From: CAVTWD01 sp963738325
GTDB lineage: Bacteria > Actinomycetota > Acidimicrobiia > Acidimicrobiales > Ilumatobacteraceae
Direction: 5' to 3'
Length of the DNA: 64,000 nt
NCBI GenBank assembly: GCA_963738325.1
Contig: CAVTWD010000006.1
Coordinates: 1-64,000 of the forward strand
Positions 1 through 8,864 of the stretch are shown in pieces. Positions within the stretch are counted from its first letter, which is position 1. The number at the start of each line of letters is the position of its first letter. The position numbers and the translations under genes were made by a program. The notes below the pieces were generated by a model. It was given only the letters and a program-made list of their open reading frames with translations. It had not been told where the DNA came from and did no database searches.

Positions 1-176
1 GGCTTCTGCATATCCGGCGAAGTGCGGTGATCGCCGCGCCCGATATTGGCCGATCCTTCTCGGCGCGGACGTTGCCGGAGCCGCCCGATATCGACGCCCA
101 ACTCCACGGCTCTGCCCGGCCAGGGGCTCCTCCGCCTACGATGGTGTGAACCGTTCGACGATGTGAGGAGTCGTAG

Positions 177-422
177 ATGAGCCAATCATCTCGGTCGCTC
201 GATGTCGTCGTCGCCGAGGACGGTTCGGTATCGGTAGGCCCCGATCGACTCGCCGAGCTGGGTGTAGGGCCGGGTGACCACGTCAGGCTCGTGACCACGC
301 CGCGGCGCCACCGCCGGTCGATGCTGGGCGTCGCAGCGCGACCCGTCGGCTTCACCCAGGAAGATCTGCGCCAGCTCCGTCGCGAGATGGGATCCGGCCT
401 CGGGGATGACCTCTGCCGGTGA
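177..422 (+). CDS. AbrB/SpoVT-like antitoxin of a VapBC-type pair
   Basis: This 81-residue protein has a short beta-rich N-terminal half (residues 8-41, with GPDRLAELGVGPGDHVRLV) that resembles the swapped-hairpin AbrB/SpoVT DNA-binding fold, followed by a charged helical tail. Such proteins bind their own promoter and neutralise a PIN-domain toxin. The stop at 420-422 overlaps the toxin start in a GTGA arrangement, so the two genes are translationally coupled. Length and position fit a type II antitoxin. The family call is by fold pattern and neighbour, not by a strong signature. It lies just left of a tRNA gene scar, which suggests that the pair belongs to an integrated element. Confidence 0.7.
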   Translation: MSQSSRSLDVVVAEDGSVSVGPDRLAELGVGPGDHVRLVTTPRRHRRSMLGVAARPVGFTQEDLRQLRREMGSGLGDDLCR

Positions 423-838
423 ATGGATCGGTCAGGCTGCTGGCCGACACACAGATCGTCATCTGGTACGTCACCGATCCTGGGCGTCTCACCTCGACCG
501 CGATCAGGGCAATCGAGGGAGCCACCGAACGAGACGAGGCCGTTGGCGTCCTCGCGTTCGCGCTGGTCGAGATGATCTACGCGGTTGAGAAGGCCACGAA
601 TCCGCTGACGGCGGAGGACCTCGAGGCGATCGTGCGTGTGCTCGCCGATCCTGAGAGCCCCTTCGAAGTGATCCCGATCGACGCTGCCATCGCCGAACGG
701 GTCCGGTCGGTGCCGCGGCAACCGAGCGCGGATCCGGGAGATCGTCTTGTCGTCGCCGCAGCGGAGGTCCTCGGAGCGTCGCTCATCACCGCCGATCGCC
801 AGGTTCCGGCGATGACTGCCACCCCAGTGATTTGGTGA
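419..838 (+). CDS. PIN-domain toxin, VapC-like ribonuclease
   Basis: The 139-residue protein carries the acidic residues expected of a PIN nuclease: Asp10 in LLADTQIVIW, Glu51 in ALVEMIY, and Asp108 and Asp126 in PGDRLVV and LITADR. VapC toxins are Mg-dependent endoribonucleases that cut tRNA or rRNA when their antitoxin is lost. The GTG start at 419 overlaps the antitoxin stop by four bases. Length is normal for the family and no key residue is missing, so the toxin looks active. The RNA target cannot be read from sequence. Confidence 0.85.
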   Translation: MNGSVRLLADTQIVIWYVTDPGRLTSTAIRAIEGATERDEAVGVLAFALVEMIYAVEKATNPLTAEDLEAIVRVLADPESPFEVIPIDAAIAERVRSVPRQPSADPGDRLVVAAAEVLGASLITADRQVPAMTATPVIW

Positions 839-985
839 ATGGACTCCCGCCGTTGTCCTTTGCCGCGAATTTGCCGCGAATCCTCGCAACACGAGCCGGC
901 ACGAGCCGTCACCGAGCGGCCGGAGCATCGCACGTGAGCAGGCAGAACGTCACGTGACGACACCTGCCAACACGCCCTGCCGGCG

Positions 986-1031
986 ACTTTTAATCCCAAG
1001 GTGCTGGGTTCGAGACCCAGGCGGCCCACCA
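986..1031 (+). tRNA. 3' half of tRNA-Lys(UUU), putative attachment-site scar
   Basis: From the anticodon loop (CTTTTAA at 987-993, anticodon TTT at 989-991) the sequence continues as a normal tRNA: anticodon 3' strand 994-998, a five-base variable loop, a T arm with a perfect CTGGG/CCCAG stem (1004-1020), acceptor 3' strand 1021-1027, and discriminator base plus CCA at 1028-1031. The 5' half is absent: bases 982-986 pair poorly with 994-998, and no D arm or acceptor 5' strand precedes it. Tyrosine integrases commonly recombine within a tRNA gene's anticodon-to-3' end, leaving such a fragment at the far side of the element. The fragment is therefore read as an att site, not a working tRNA. Confidence 0.8.
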
Positions 1032-1366
1032 ACCCACATGCGCAGAGGACGTTGATGACGCGTCAGCCGAGCTGATCGGGCAACTGCTCCCGGCGGCGAA
1101 CTCGACGGGTCGCCGGAGTACCTCGGTGAGCGGACCACGGCGCGTCACGTAGTGCCGGAGGACGCGATCCGTCGGTTACGCCCCTAGCTCTCGGTCGGCC
1201 CCTGAGTGTCTCAATGCTGGGTTCCCACGGGGAGCTGACTAGGCCCGTTCGTTCACTCCATCTGACGGCCGGCGCCCTCGCCGCCATCGGCACGCCGGTG
1301 GTGCCTCGGATCCGGCGTTCCGGCAGGAGTCCCGGCCAGGGGACAGGCTCGCTCGGTATCACCAGG
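1032..1366. other. No gene recognised
   Basis: Nothing convincing is seen on either strand between the tRNA fragment and the end of the sigma-factor gene. Open frames here lack homology-like composition and overlap each other. Confidence 0.6.
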
Positions 1367-2285
1367 TCACTCCGAGGCGGGTCCAGGCGAGAGCAGCGTG
1401 GGGAGGAGGTCGGACACGGGGCCGAGGTGGTGCAGTTTGTCGGGGTTGACGATCGAGCGGATGTCTTGGATCTGGCCGTCGGCGATGTCGAACGAGAGCG
1501 CAAACACGACCCGCTGCTGCCCGTCGAGGCCCAACGCGCCGGGGTGGCCGTTCACCTCGACCGGTCGGATCGAGAAGCCTTCGATCCGGCTGACGACCTG
1601 CATCCAGCTCAGCACCGTCCGCGCTACCCGACTGCGCCCGAACAGCGGCTGCGCTATCGCCCGCACCTTGCCGCCGCCGTCACCGTGCAGGGCCACGTCG
1701 TGGGCCAGCAACGCCTCGAGCCCGTCGAGGTCGCCCGTCTGGGTGGCCGTCATGAACCTGCGTGCCAGCTCGTTGTGCTCCCGGCGCGAGGCCTCGAAGC
1801 GGGGCCGGTCCTGTTCGATGTGGCGGCGGGCCCGCACCGCCAGCTGCCGACACGCGGCTTCGCTCTTGCCGACGATCTCGGCGATGGCGTCGTAGCCGTA
1901 GTCGAACACCTCCCGCAGCAGGAACACGGCCCGTTGCTCGGGCGACAGGCGTTCCAGCAGGACGAGGAAGGCGAGCGACAGCGAGTCCGACACCTCCGCG
2001 TGGGTGGCGGGATCGTCCAGACCGCCGGTCACCACCGGCTCCGGCAGCCATTCGCCGACGTAGGTCTCCCGTCGCACCTGCGCCGAGCCGAGCCGGTTGA
2101 TTCCGAGCCGGGTGACGACGGTGGCCAGGTAGGCCTCCGGCACCGCGATCTCCTCGCCGGCCTCGAGGACGCCGTGGAGGCGCAGGAGCGCCTCCTGCCG
2201 ACGTCCTCGGCCTCGCTCACGCTGCCGAGCATCCGGTAGGCGATGGCGAACGCCGCGGCCGCAGCTCGTCGAGCAGTTCCGCCAT
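1367..2285 (-). pseudogene. ECF41-like (SigJ-like) sigma factor with SnoaL-like tail, two frameshifts
   Basis: The product is an extracytoplasmic-function sigma factor. Sigma region 2 begins around RMLGSVSEAEDV and region 4 contains SPEQRAVFLLREVFDYGYDAI. A C-terminal SnoaL/NTF2-like extension follows, typical of the ECF41 group, where it modulates the sigma core. Two one-base losses break the frame, one near 2252-2262 (before the FAIAYR-like segment) and one near 2195-2201 (after EAEDV). The remaining approximately 270 residues read cleanly. The ATG at 2283-2285 starts one base after the stop of the epimerase gene. ECF41 sigma genes are known to sit beside oxidoreductase, epimerase or carboxymuconolactone decarboxylase genes, and this matches. 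It may be a pseudogene or may carry read errors. Confidence 0.75.
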
Positions 2286-2286
2286 G

Positions 2287-3231
2287 TCAGCCGAGCCCCT
2301 CGGCGAACCCCTGCCGCCAGCTCGGGTAGCGCAGCTGCCAGTCCAGGTCGCGCTTGGTCTTGTCGTTCGAGGCGCCGCGGATCTCGGTCATGGCCACCGT
2401 GGCCCACTCGCCTGCGGCGAGGCGCCCGACCCAGCGCGGCACCCGCCGCGGTCGCTTCGCACCGACGGCCGCCGCCAGCACGGGGGCCCATTCGGACACC
2501 GGTGCCGGTTCGTCGTCGACGACGTTATAGATACCGGCCGGTCAGCCCTCGACGGCGGCGACGGTTGCCGTGGCGGCGTCCTCGATGTGGATGAACGACC
2601 AGATGCCCGTGCCCCCGCCGACGATGGGGAGCTGGCGCTTGCGGATCATCTCGATCTGGCTGCCAAGGGGGTCGAGGGCGATCGACGTGCCGGGGCCGTA
2701 GAGCCAGCCGTAGCGCAGCACGACACCGTCGGTCCAGTCGGCGCCCGTGAGCGCCGCCTCGAGGTGACGGAGCGCCGCGAGCCCCTGACGCATCTCCGGA
2801 GGGGGATCGGCGTCAAGGGGAGCATCCTCCCGCTTGATCGGGTCACCGGTGCGGGCGTACAGGCTGGCGTTGCTCTGGGCGACGAATCGCTTGACGCCCG
2901 CCGCCAGGCCCGCCGACAGCAGGTGGTCGGTGCCCTCGGTGCGCAGTCGGTTGGTGAGCGCGAACTCGCGTTCGAAGCGTCGCATGTTGATCTTCGGCGG
3001 TATGGCGGTGAGCTGGTGCACGATCACGTCGGGCTCGGCCTCGCCCACAACCCGGCCCACGGCGTCGGCATCCAGCGCGTCGGCCACCACGGGCTCTACG
3101 CCCAGACTGCGGAGCTGGTCGCGCTTGGCGTCCGTGCGGGTCATCCCGACGACATCGTGCCCATTGGCGACCAACATGGGAACCAGCTGCTTGCCGAGCG
3201 CACCCGTGGCGCCGGCGACGAACACCTTCAT
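2287..3231 (-). pseudogene. NAD(P)-dependent epimerase/dehydratase (extended SDR) with in-frame TGA
   Basis: The protein starts MKVFVAGATGALGKQL, a Rossmann GxxGxxG motif, after an upstream GGGAG ribosome site. It runs through NNxY-type and substrate regions to a C-terminal tail ending WRQGFAEGLG. An in-frame TGA at 2542-2544 splits it after about 229 residues. The frame on both sides is unchanged, and a GGA glycine codon one transversion away would restore GPAGIYNVVDDEPAPV, a standard SDR segment. It is the first gene of an operon with the ECF41 sigma gene, the usual partner of this type. The gene is either nonsense-mutated or miscalled at one base. Confidence 0.75.
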
Positions 3232-3420
3232 GACGACTCCCTTCTCGTCGGACCCCACCAAGACAAGACAGCGAGCTCGCCTGTGACAGCAGTGCACGAT
3301 TGGGTGTCACGGGCCGGGCGGGAATCTCAACGTCCGTCGGCTCCCGTGATCGGGGAGTTGGTCGTTCAGCACCGAGAGGCGCCGACCCCCGCGCAACCCC
3401 AGAGCGCGTACGGTGAAGGG

Positions 3421-3551
3421 TCAGTCCACGGGCGCCACGAACTGGAGCTCGAGCTCTACCACGATCTTCCAGCGAGGGCGGACTTGTCCACGCCCGGCAC
3501 CGCCAGAGCCGTCCTGGCGGGTGACCCCGAAGTGCCGTTTACACGGGTGAT
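3421..3551 (-). pseudogene. C-terminal fragment of an unrecognised protein, cut by the intron
   Basis: On the minus strand about 40 codons read HFGVTRQDGSGGAGRGQV, then WKIVVELELQFVAPVD and a stop at 3421-3423. The composition and codon use look coding, but there is no start, because the reading meets the 5' end of the group II intron at 3552. I do not recognise the family. It may be the tail of a gene interrupted by the intron. Confidence 0.3.
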
Positions 3552-4131
3552 GTGCGCCACGAACGCAAAGGAGGCGTCGATGTAGAAGGTCGAAGCTCTG
3601 ATGCGGTGCTGTGTCAGAGATGGAGGTAGGTCCTCCGGGATCGCCCTGCAGGGGGAGGTCTCAAACCACCGCAAGCTGCGCCGGTCAAGAGCCGGGGTGG
3701 TAAGCGTTGCGGAAGAGGCGCGCCAACGAGTGCGTCAGGTGTGAGCTGAGAAGGCGAGCGGAAGCGAACCGCTGATGACGTGTCGAAAGTGTATAGATGG
3801 CATCGAAACCGGGAGATGATCACCTGTCCCGGGATGAGCCTGGGGGCAACCTGCTTACTGCCCAGGTGGTGTCCGGCATGGAGGCGGCGCGAGCTCAGCT
3901 CGGGCTCTGGCATGGAACGTGGGAACCTGTCGCCCCGCTACGACGGCCGTTCACTGGGCTGCCGGATTTGGCCCCCCGGTCGCGAGAGGGAGGACTCCAA
4001 GCAGCGGGAACTGCGAGGAGCAGAGTACCGATGCGGGGCACAGGGACGGACCGGCTCGTAGTAGTGGTGATGCCCGGTAACGCGGGCGGAGCGAAGGGGC
4101 CGGGTCATCCGGGCATGTCTGGTGGTCAACC

Positions 4132-5409
4132 GTGATCGTGCGGGAGGAGCCGGTGGACGTGTCGAAGCCGACGACGGTGAAGTCGTTTGAGATTTCCAAG
4201 TGGGTTGTGTGGGAGGCCTACGAGAAGGTCAAGGCCAATCAGGGGGCTGCGGGTGTCGACGGGGAGTCGATCGCAGAGTTCGAGAGGGATCTGAAAGGGA
4301 ACCTCTACAAGCTCTGGAATCGGATGTCCTCGGGGACGTACTTCCCGCCGCCGGTGCGTGCGGTGGAGATACCGAAAGCAGGAGGCAAGGGGGTCCGCCT
4401 TCTCGGGGTGCCCACGGTGTCGGACAGGATCGCCCAGACGGTCGTTCGGTCGTATCTGGAGCCGGAGGTGGAGCCGCTGTTCCATCCTGACTCCTACGGC
4501 TATCGGCCGGGGCGGTCCGCTCTCGATGCGGTGGCGACATGCCGGCAACGGTGCTGGAAGAAGGACTGGGTGATCGATCTCGACATCCGAGCCTTCTTCG
4601 ACAGCTTGGATCACGACCTTGTGATGCGGACAGTGTCTAAGCACACGGACTTGCGGTGGGTTCTTCTCTATGTGGAGCGGTGGCTCAAAGCTCCCCTCCA
4701 GATGGGAGACGGCACCTTGGTGCAACGGGATCGTGGGACCCCGCAGGGTTCGGCGATCTCGCCCCTGCTGGCGAACCTCTTCCTCCACTACGCGTTCGAC
4801 AGGTGGCTGGCCCGGGAGTTCCCGACGGTCGGTTTCGAACGCTACGCGGACGATGCGGTGGTTCACTGCGCGACCGAAGCCCAGGCACAACATGTGCTTG
4901 GGGCCATCGCCGAGCGTATGGCGCAAGTCGGTCTGGAACTTCACCCCGACAAGACGCGCATCGTGTACTGCAAGGACGCCAGCCGCCCGGGCTCACATGA
5001 GCACGAACGATTCAGCTTCTTGGGGTACACGTTTCGTCCCCGACTGGCGAAGAGCAGGCACGGGAACTTCTTCGTGAGCTTCTTGCCGGCGGTCAGCGAC
5101 GACGCCAAGAAGGCGATCGGACGGGAGATCCGCTCCTGGCGGATCAACCGGCGCAGCGACCTGGCCCTCAAGGACCTTGCGCGCATCATCAACCCCATCG
5201 TGCACGGGTGGATCAGCTACTACGGGCGCTTCTACAAGTCCATGCTGTATCCGCTGTTGCGTCGACTCAACGCGCATCTCGCGCGTTGGGCGGCACGGAA
5301 ATACAAACGGCTGCACCATCACTTCGCCAGGGCAGTTCGGTGGTTGCGGAGCGTCGCAAGGCGCGACCCGACTCTCTTTGCCCACTGGCGGCTGGGCGTC
5401 ACGCCCTGA
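4132..5409 (+). CDS. ltrA: Group II intron reverse transcriptase/maturase
   Basis: The 425-residue protein has the full reverse transcriptase palm: DGESIAEFERDL near the N terminus, RPGRSALDAV, DIRAFFDSLDHD, GTPQGSAISPLLANLFLHY, and the catalytic YADD at about residues 238-241. A maturase (domain X) region follows, with FSFLGYTFRPR and INPIVHGWISYYGRF. It ends without an HNH endonuclease domain, so retrohoming would depend on nicked or single-stranded targets. It lies in intron domain IV and acts on its own intron RNA for splicing and mobility. The GTG at 4132 is the farthest upstream plausible start. All motifs are intact, so the element may be active. Confidence 0.95.
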   Translation: MIVREEPVDVSKPTTVKSFEISKWVVWEAYEKVKANQGAAGVDGESIAEFERDLKGNLYKLWNRMSSGTYFPPPVRAVEIPKAGGKGVRLLGVPTVSDRIAQTVVRSYLEPEVEPLFHPDSYGYRPGRSALDAVATCRQRCWKKDWVIDLDIRAFFDSLDHDLVMRTVSKHTDLRWVLLYVERWLKAPLQMGDGTLVQRDRGTPQGSAISPLLANLFLHYAFDRWLAREFPTVGFERYADDAVVHCATEAQAQHVLGAIAERMAQVGLELHPDKTRIVYCKDASRPGSHEHERFSFLGYTFRPRLAKSRHGNFFVSFLPAVSDDAKKAIGREIRSWRINRRSDLALKDLARIINPIVHGWISYYGRFYKSMLYPLLRRLNAHLARWAARKYKRLHHHFARAVRWLRSVARRDPTLFAHWRLGVTP

Positions 5410-5423
5410 CGGCTGGATGATGG

Positions 5424-5494
5424 GAGCCGGATGAGTCGAGAGGCTCACGTCCGGTTCTGAGAGAGCCGGGGGGTGCGATTCCCCCCGGCCACTC
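5424..5494 (+). ncRNA. Group II intron domains V and VI
   Basis: Domain V (5424-5457) forms a stem GAGCCGG/CCGGTTC capped by an inner GAG/CTC stem, with the catalytic bulge between them. Domain VI (5461-5494) pairs GCCGGGGGG with CCCCCCGGC around a TGCGATT loop. A5491 is the candidate branch-point adenosine. These are the catalytic core and lariat-forming elements of the intron RNA. Confidence 0.85.
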
Positions 5495-5539
5495 GCCCTT
5501 TCGGCCTGGGCTGTGCTTATGGAAGCACGGGGTGGGCTG

Positions 5540-5775
5540 TGTGTCGAGCGGCGCGTCAGTCGGTAGTTGCTGTCGTCGACGACGTCGACGTGCTCATCGT
5601 AGAGGGTGGTGCGAACCATGTCGTCGTGGGCGATGGCGTCGTCGCGTTGGCGGCGCAGGATGGTGACCAACTCGGGCCCGGTCTGGTAGAAGCCGCAGCC
5701 TTCGCGAGGTGGTTTGGAACCGACAGTCGAACTCGAGGGGTCGGGTGCAGTGGGCGTTGCCGAGGAGCCGCCGAT
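5540..5775 (-). pseudogene. C-terminal remnant of an actinobacterial tyrosine recombinase
   Basis: On the minus strand the reading is GNAHCTRPLEFDCRFQTT, then (after a one-base insertion near 5705) CEGCGFYQTGPELVTILRRQ and RDDAIAHDDMVRTTLYDEH. The CTRP-x-E-x-DC and CxxCxFY pattern, followed by the TxLRRQRDDA segment, resembles the zinc-ribbon-like C-terminal tail of large tyrosine site-specific recombinases in actinobacterial transposons. Only about 75 residues remain, with no catalytic domain. The group II intron lies immediately beside it and a truncated LuxR gene on the other side. The family call rests on pattern memory; decay is certain. Confidence 0.5.
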
Positions 5776-5926
5776 GCCGCGCTGCGGGTCGCGCTGGGCT
5801 GCCGACGACGACGTTACTGTCCGGGTGTCGGCTTCGACGCCCGAGAGCGATACGTCTCTTGACCGACGCGGAGCTGGTGATCGAGAGCATCACCACCCAA
5901 CGGACGGCACGCACACGACACCACAG

Positions 5927-8073
5927 GTGTCGGCCTCAGCCGAGCGGAGCTCGACGAGATCCTGTGCGCGGCGCGGCGGCAATCCGCTGGCACTCGTCGA
6001 ACTTCCGCCCGTCTGGCACGCGTACGACGCCTCAGTGAGCGCAGCGACACCCCCGCTTACTGCTCGCCTGGAGCGAGCGTTCGCGGGTCGCCTGTCCGAG
6101 CTCCCGCAGGAAACCCGCGACGCGGTCCTGGTCGCCGCGGTCGATTCGCTCGACGACCTGGCGGAGATCCTCGCCGCGACGTCGGTGCTCGGAAGCACCG
6201 AGGCCAAGGTCGACGCGCTCGGGCCCGCCGCGCTCGCCGGCCTCGTGCAGCTGGAGGACCGGCACGTACGGTTCCGTCATCCACTCGTCCGCTCGGCCGT
6301 TCTGCAATCTGAGGCGCTCGCGCGCCGACACGCCGCGCACACCGCGCTCGCCCAAGTCTTGACCGACGATCTCTACCGCGGCACGTGGCACCGCGCACAT
6401 CTGCTCATGGCGCCCGACGAAAATGTCGCGGACGACCTTCAAGACTGTCATCGCACCGCGTTGCAGCGTGGGTCGGTCTCTCATCGGCGGTCTGGGCGCT
6501 GGAAGGCTCCGCCCAGCTCACAACGGACCCGGCGCGCCGTTCCCACCGCTTGCTGCTTGCGGCTGAGTACGCGTTCGGTCTCGGCCGCCGCGACAAGTCG
6601 ACCAACTCCTTCAAGACGCGTCACAACTCTCGCTCTCCGACCTCGACCGGGCGCGTGCAGGGGATGGCTGCGCGAGATCTTCGACGACGGCGTTCCGGGC
6701 GACGCGGGGCCGCGTCCTCGAGCTGTGCGCAATCGCCAAGCAGTCGGCCCACGCAGATGACGCTGACCTCGCGCTGAACCTGCTTCACGCGGCAGCGCTT
6801 CGGTGCTGGTGGGCCGATCCGGGTCCCGCAGCGGCGCGCACGCGTCATCGCAGTGCTCGATGAGCTTCCCCATCTCGAGGACGATCCGCGCTACGTCGCA
6901 GCCCTCGCCATCGCCGAGCCCTTCTTCCAGGCCGCGCGGGTGATGGACCGACTGTCACGCGTCGTCATCGAGAGCGTCACCGATGCCGACGCGCTCCGGC
7001 TCTTCGGACAGTCGGCCCACATTGTGGGCGATGCGGCTCGGGCGCTGGGCTCCTTGAGCCGCGCCGACACGAAGCTGCGGGAGGAGGGACGGCCCGGTTT
7101 CCTGTCACAGGTCCTCACGGTCCAGATCGCGCAACATGTCGACCTTGGCGGCTTGGACGTCATCAAGTCGATCGAAGCCGAGGCGCGCAGCCTCGCGGAG
7201 GAGACGGGCCAATCCCTCTGGAGCACAGGGAGCAGGGTCCTGGAGGCGCTTACCGCCGGTCTGTGCGGCGACAACGAGCGCGCGGCAGGCGCTCGCGGGC
7301 GAGGTCGAGCAGTTGGCGACGAGCCGCCGTCTCAATCCGTTGCTGGCCGTCGTGCAGCTCGCGCGCGGCTCCGGCTGGCTGGCCGCGGGTCGCTACACGG
7401 AGGCGTTCGACGCGCTCGTACGAATCTTCAATCCCGCCGACCCGAGCTATCACGCCGTCGAACGTTCCCGCGGCGTGATGTTCCTGGCCGAGGCGGCCGC
7501 CCGCGCGGACCGCGTCGCGCACGCGTGCACCATCATCGCCGAGCTCGAGCGCGCCGCGCTCATCACGCCGTCGCCAACGCTGCACCGTCCAACTCTCATA
7601 CGCGCGTGCGGTTCTCGCCGACGACGGCGACGCCGAGAGCCTCTAGCTCGTGGCGCTCAGTCAGGACCTCCTGCGGCGGCCGTGGGCACGCGCGAATCGA
7701 GCTCGCGTACGGAAGTTGGCTGCGACGTCAACGACGCGTCGCTGAGTCGCGGTCGCTGCTGGGCGCGGCGTATGGCACGCTCAGCGCGATCGGCGTGACG
7801 CCGTGGGCGGAAGAGGCGCGCGCCGAGCTACGCGCCGCCGACGAACGCACGACGGAGCAAGCACCGCTGGGACACGAACTGTTGTCGCCGCAAGAGATGC
7901 AGATCGCGCGGCTCGCGGCCGACGGGCTTTCGAACCGAGAGATCGGTGAACGGCTGTTTCTCTCCCCCCGAACGGTCGGCTCGCATCTGTACCGCATCTT
8001 CCCAAAACTCGGAGTCACCTCGCGTTCACAACTCCCGACGCGACTCAAGTCGACCAGCTACGCGTTGATGTAG
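5927..8073 (+). pseudogene. LuxR-family ATPase regulator, 5'-truncated and multiply frameshifted
   Basis: The recognisable parts run in order. The end of an AAA/NB-ARC-like ATPase reads GGNPLALVELP at about 5980. A long helical repeat region is spread over three frames (switches near 5975, 6450-6500, 6640-6860, 7285 and 7590-7680). A C-terminal LuxR helix-turn-helix reads LLSPQEMQIARLAADGLSN, then REIGERLFLSPRTVGSHLYR, near 7880-8000. The Walker A half of the ATPase is missing because the gene is cut at its 5' side where the recombinase remnant begins. At least four frame changes make this a dead gene even if some are read errors. Intact relatives are about 900 residues. Confidence 0.8.
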
Positions 8074-8287
8074 CGGCGTATCGAACACGCTGGGGAGCGC
8101 TGAGCGACTTCGGCCCGCAGGGCTTGCTGCACCCACGGTTCGACCAACAGCGGGAACGCGGCGTTCGCCGCGCCGACAGCGCAAACGCGAGAGCGATGGC
8201 GCCGAAATGCATCTCGATGCGCCGATGATCGTGTCCCGCTTCGATGAGCTGCTCGCGCAGCTCGCTGAGCCCAGGTTCGGTGGTCAA
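8058..8287 (-). other. Possible small helical ORF with one frameshift
   Basis: From an ATG at 8287 the minus strand reads MTTEPGLSELREQLIEAGHD, then HRRIEMHFGAIALAFALS. After a one-base change near 8165 it continues AANAAFPLLVEPWVQQALR to a stop at 8058. Joined, this gives about 76 residues of plausible helical protein. It overlaps the 3' end of the LuxR pseudogene antisense by 16 bases. No family is recognised and it may be chance. Confidence 0.25.
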
Positions 8288-8327
8288 TCATGGGTCGTCG
8301 ACCTCGTCCTGACGGTCGGCGCGCATC

Positions 8328-8864
8328 TCACGACACCGCGGCGGCACGGCGGGCCGCTCGTCCTCGCGAGAACGCGGTCGCGATCTCAACGCCACCCGCA
8401 ACGATGGCGATGACGCCGATGATAACCGCGGCGGCGCGTACCGTCCCCGACCGGCGTGCGATCAGCGCGACGCCGAGGATGACCTGCACGATGTCTGCGA
8501 CGAACCGGGCGGTCCAATGCACGTGTTCGCGACGCGTCGCGGCGACGATCGTCGCGTCGACGGTGGCCTGCACCACCACGATGGTGCCGACGACGACGGC
8601 GAGAACGAGCAACGTGGGGTGGGGCCACGCCAGTAGCACCAAACCGGCGCCGACCTCGAGCGCACCTTGCAGCGCCCCGAGCGCGCCCGTGACGCCATCG
8701 AAGGATGTCGTGGTGAGGTGCAACGCACCCCGGGCGACGAGCAGCATCGCGACGAATGCTGCGAGCTGGGCGATCGTCCAGTCGACGAGGAACAGAGCGA
8801 TGCCGGCGATCACCGCGACGGCGCCGATCACGGCGAGCTTCCATGGCGGCCCGAACGGCGACAT
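8328..8864 (-). CDS. DUF308/HdeD-like integral membrane protein
   Basis: The 178-residue protein is almost entirely hydrophobic, with about six membrane segments arranged in pairs (for example LAVIGAVAVIAGIALFL and VVGTIVVVQATVDATIV). It has the repeated short-loop pattern seen in HdeD/DUF308 proteins, associated in enterobacteria with acid-stress loci. Its ATG at 8862-8864 overlaps the stop of the upstream gene (TGATG), so translation is coupled. The tail is arginine-rich. The role here is unknown; a stress-related membrane function is inference. Confidence 0.7.
   Translation of the reverse strand: MSPFGPPWKLAVIGAVAVIAGIALFLVDWTIAQLAAFVAMLLVARGALHLTTTSFDGVTGALGALQGALEVGAGLVLLAWPHPTLLVLAVVVGTIVVVQATVDATIVAATRREHVHWTARFVADIVQVILGVALIARRSGTVRAAAVIIGVIAIVAGGVEIATAFSRGRAARRAAAVS

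Larger units (their letters stand above)
3552..5497 (+). mobile_element. Group II intron with internal maturase
   Basis: The 5' end reads GTGCGCC at 3552, matching the GUGYG group II consensus. About 580 nt of structured RNA (domains I-III) precede the maturase gene. Downstream lies a textbook 34-nt domain V at 5424-5457, then domain VI, a GC-rich hairpin at 5461-5494 with an unpaired A at 5491 as the likely branch point. Total length, about 1.95 kb, is normal. By spacing from the branch A, the 3' splice site should be near 5497. The last bases there read GCC rather than the usual A-pyrimidine, so the 3' boundary is uncertain by a few bases. The element sits between minus-strand remnants, on top of older mobile DNA. 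Confidence 0.85.

Noticed and set aside
577..1138. Minus-strand ORFs with a PPGSRTQHLGIKS-like peptide across the tRNA fragment
   Set aside because: This is the familiar antisense translation of a tRNA 3' end, not a protein.
2542..2544. Selenocysteine or recoded TGA in the epimerase gene
   Set aside because: The position is normally glycine, no SECIS-like hairpin is apparent, and a single-base change explains it. The TGA at 15573 is likewise not at a redox residue.
2284..3585. 433-codon plus-strand ORF
   Set aside because: It lies antisense to the epimerase gene and is an artefact of GC-rich third positions.
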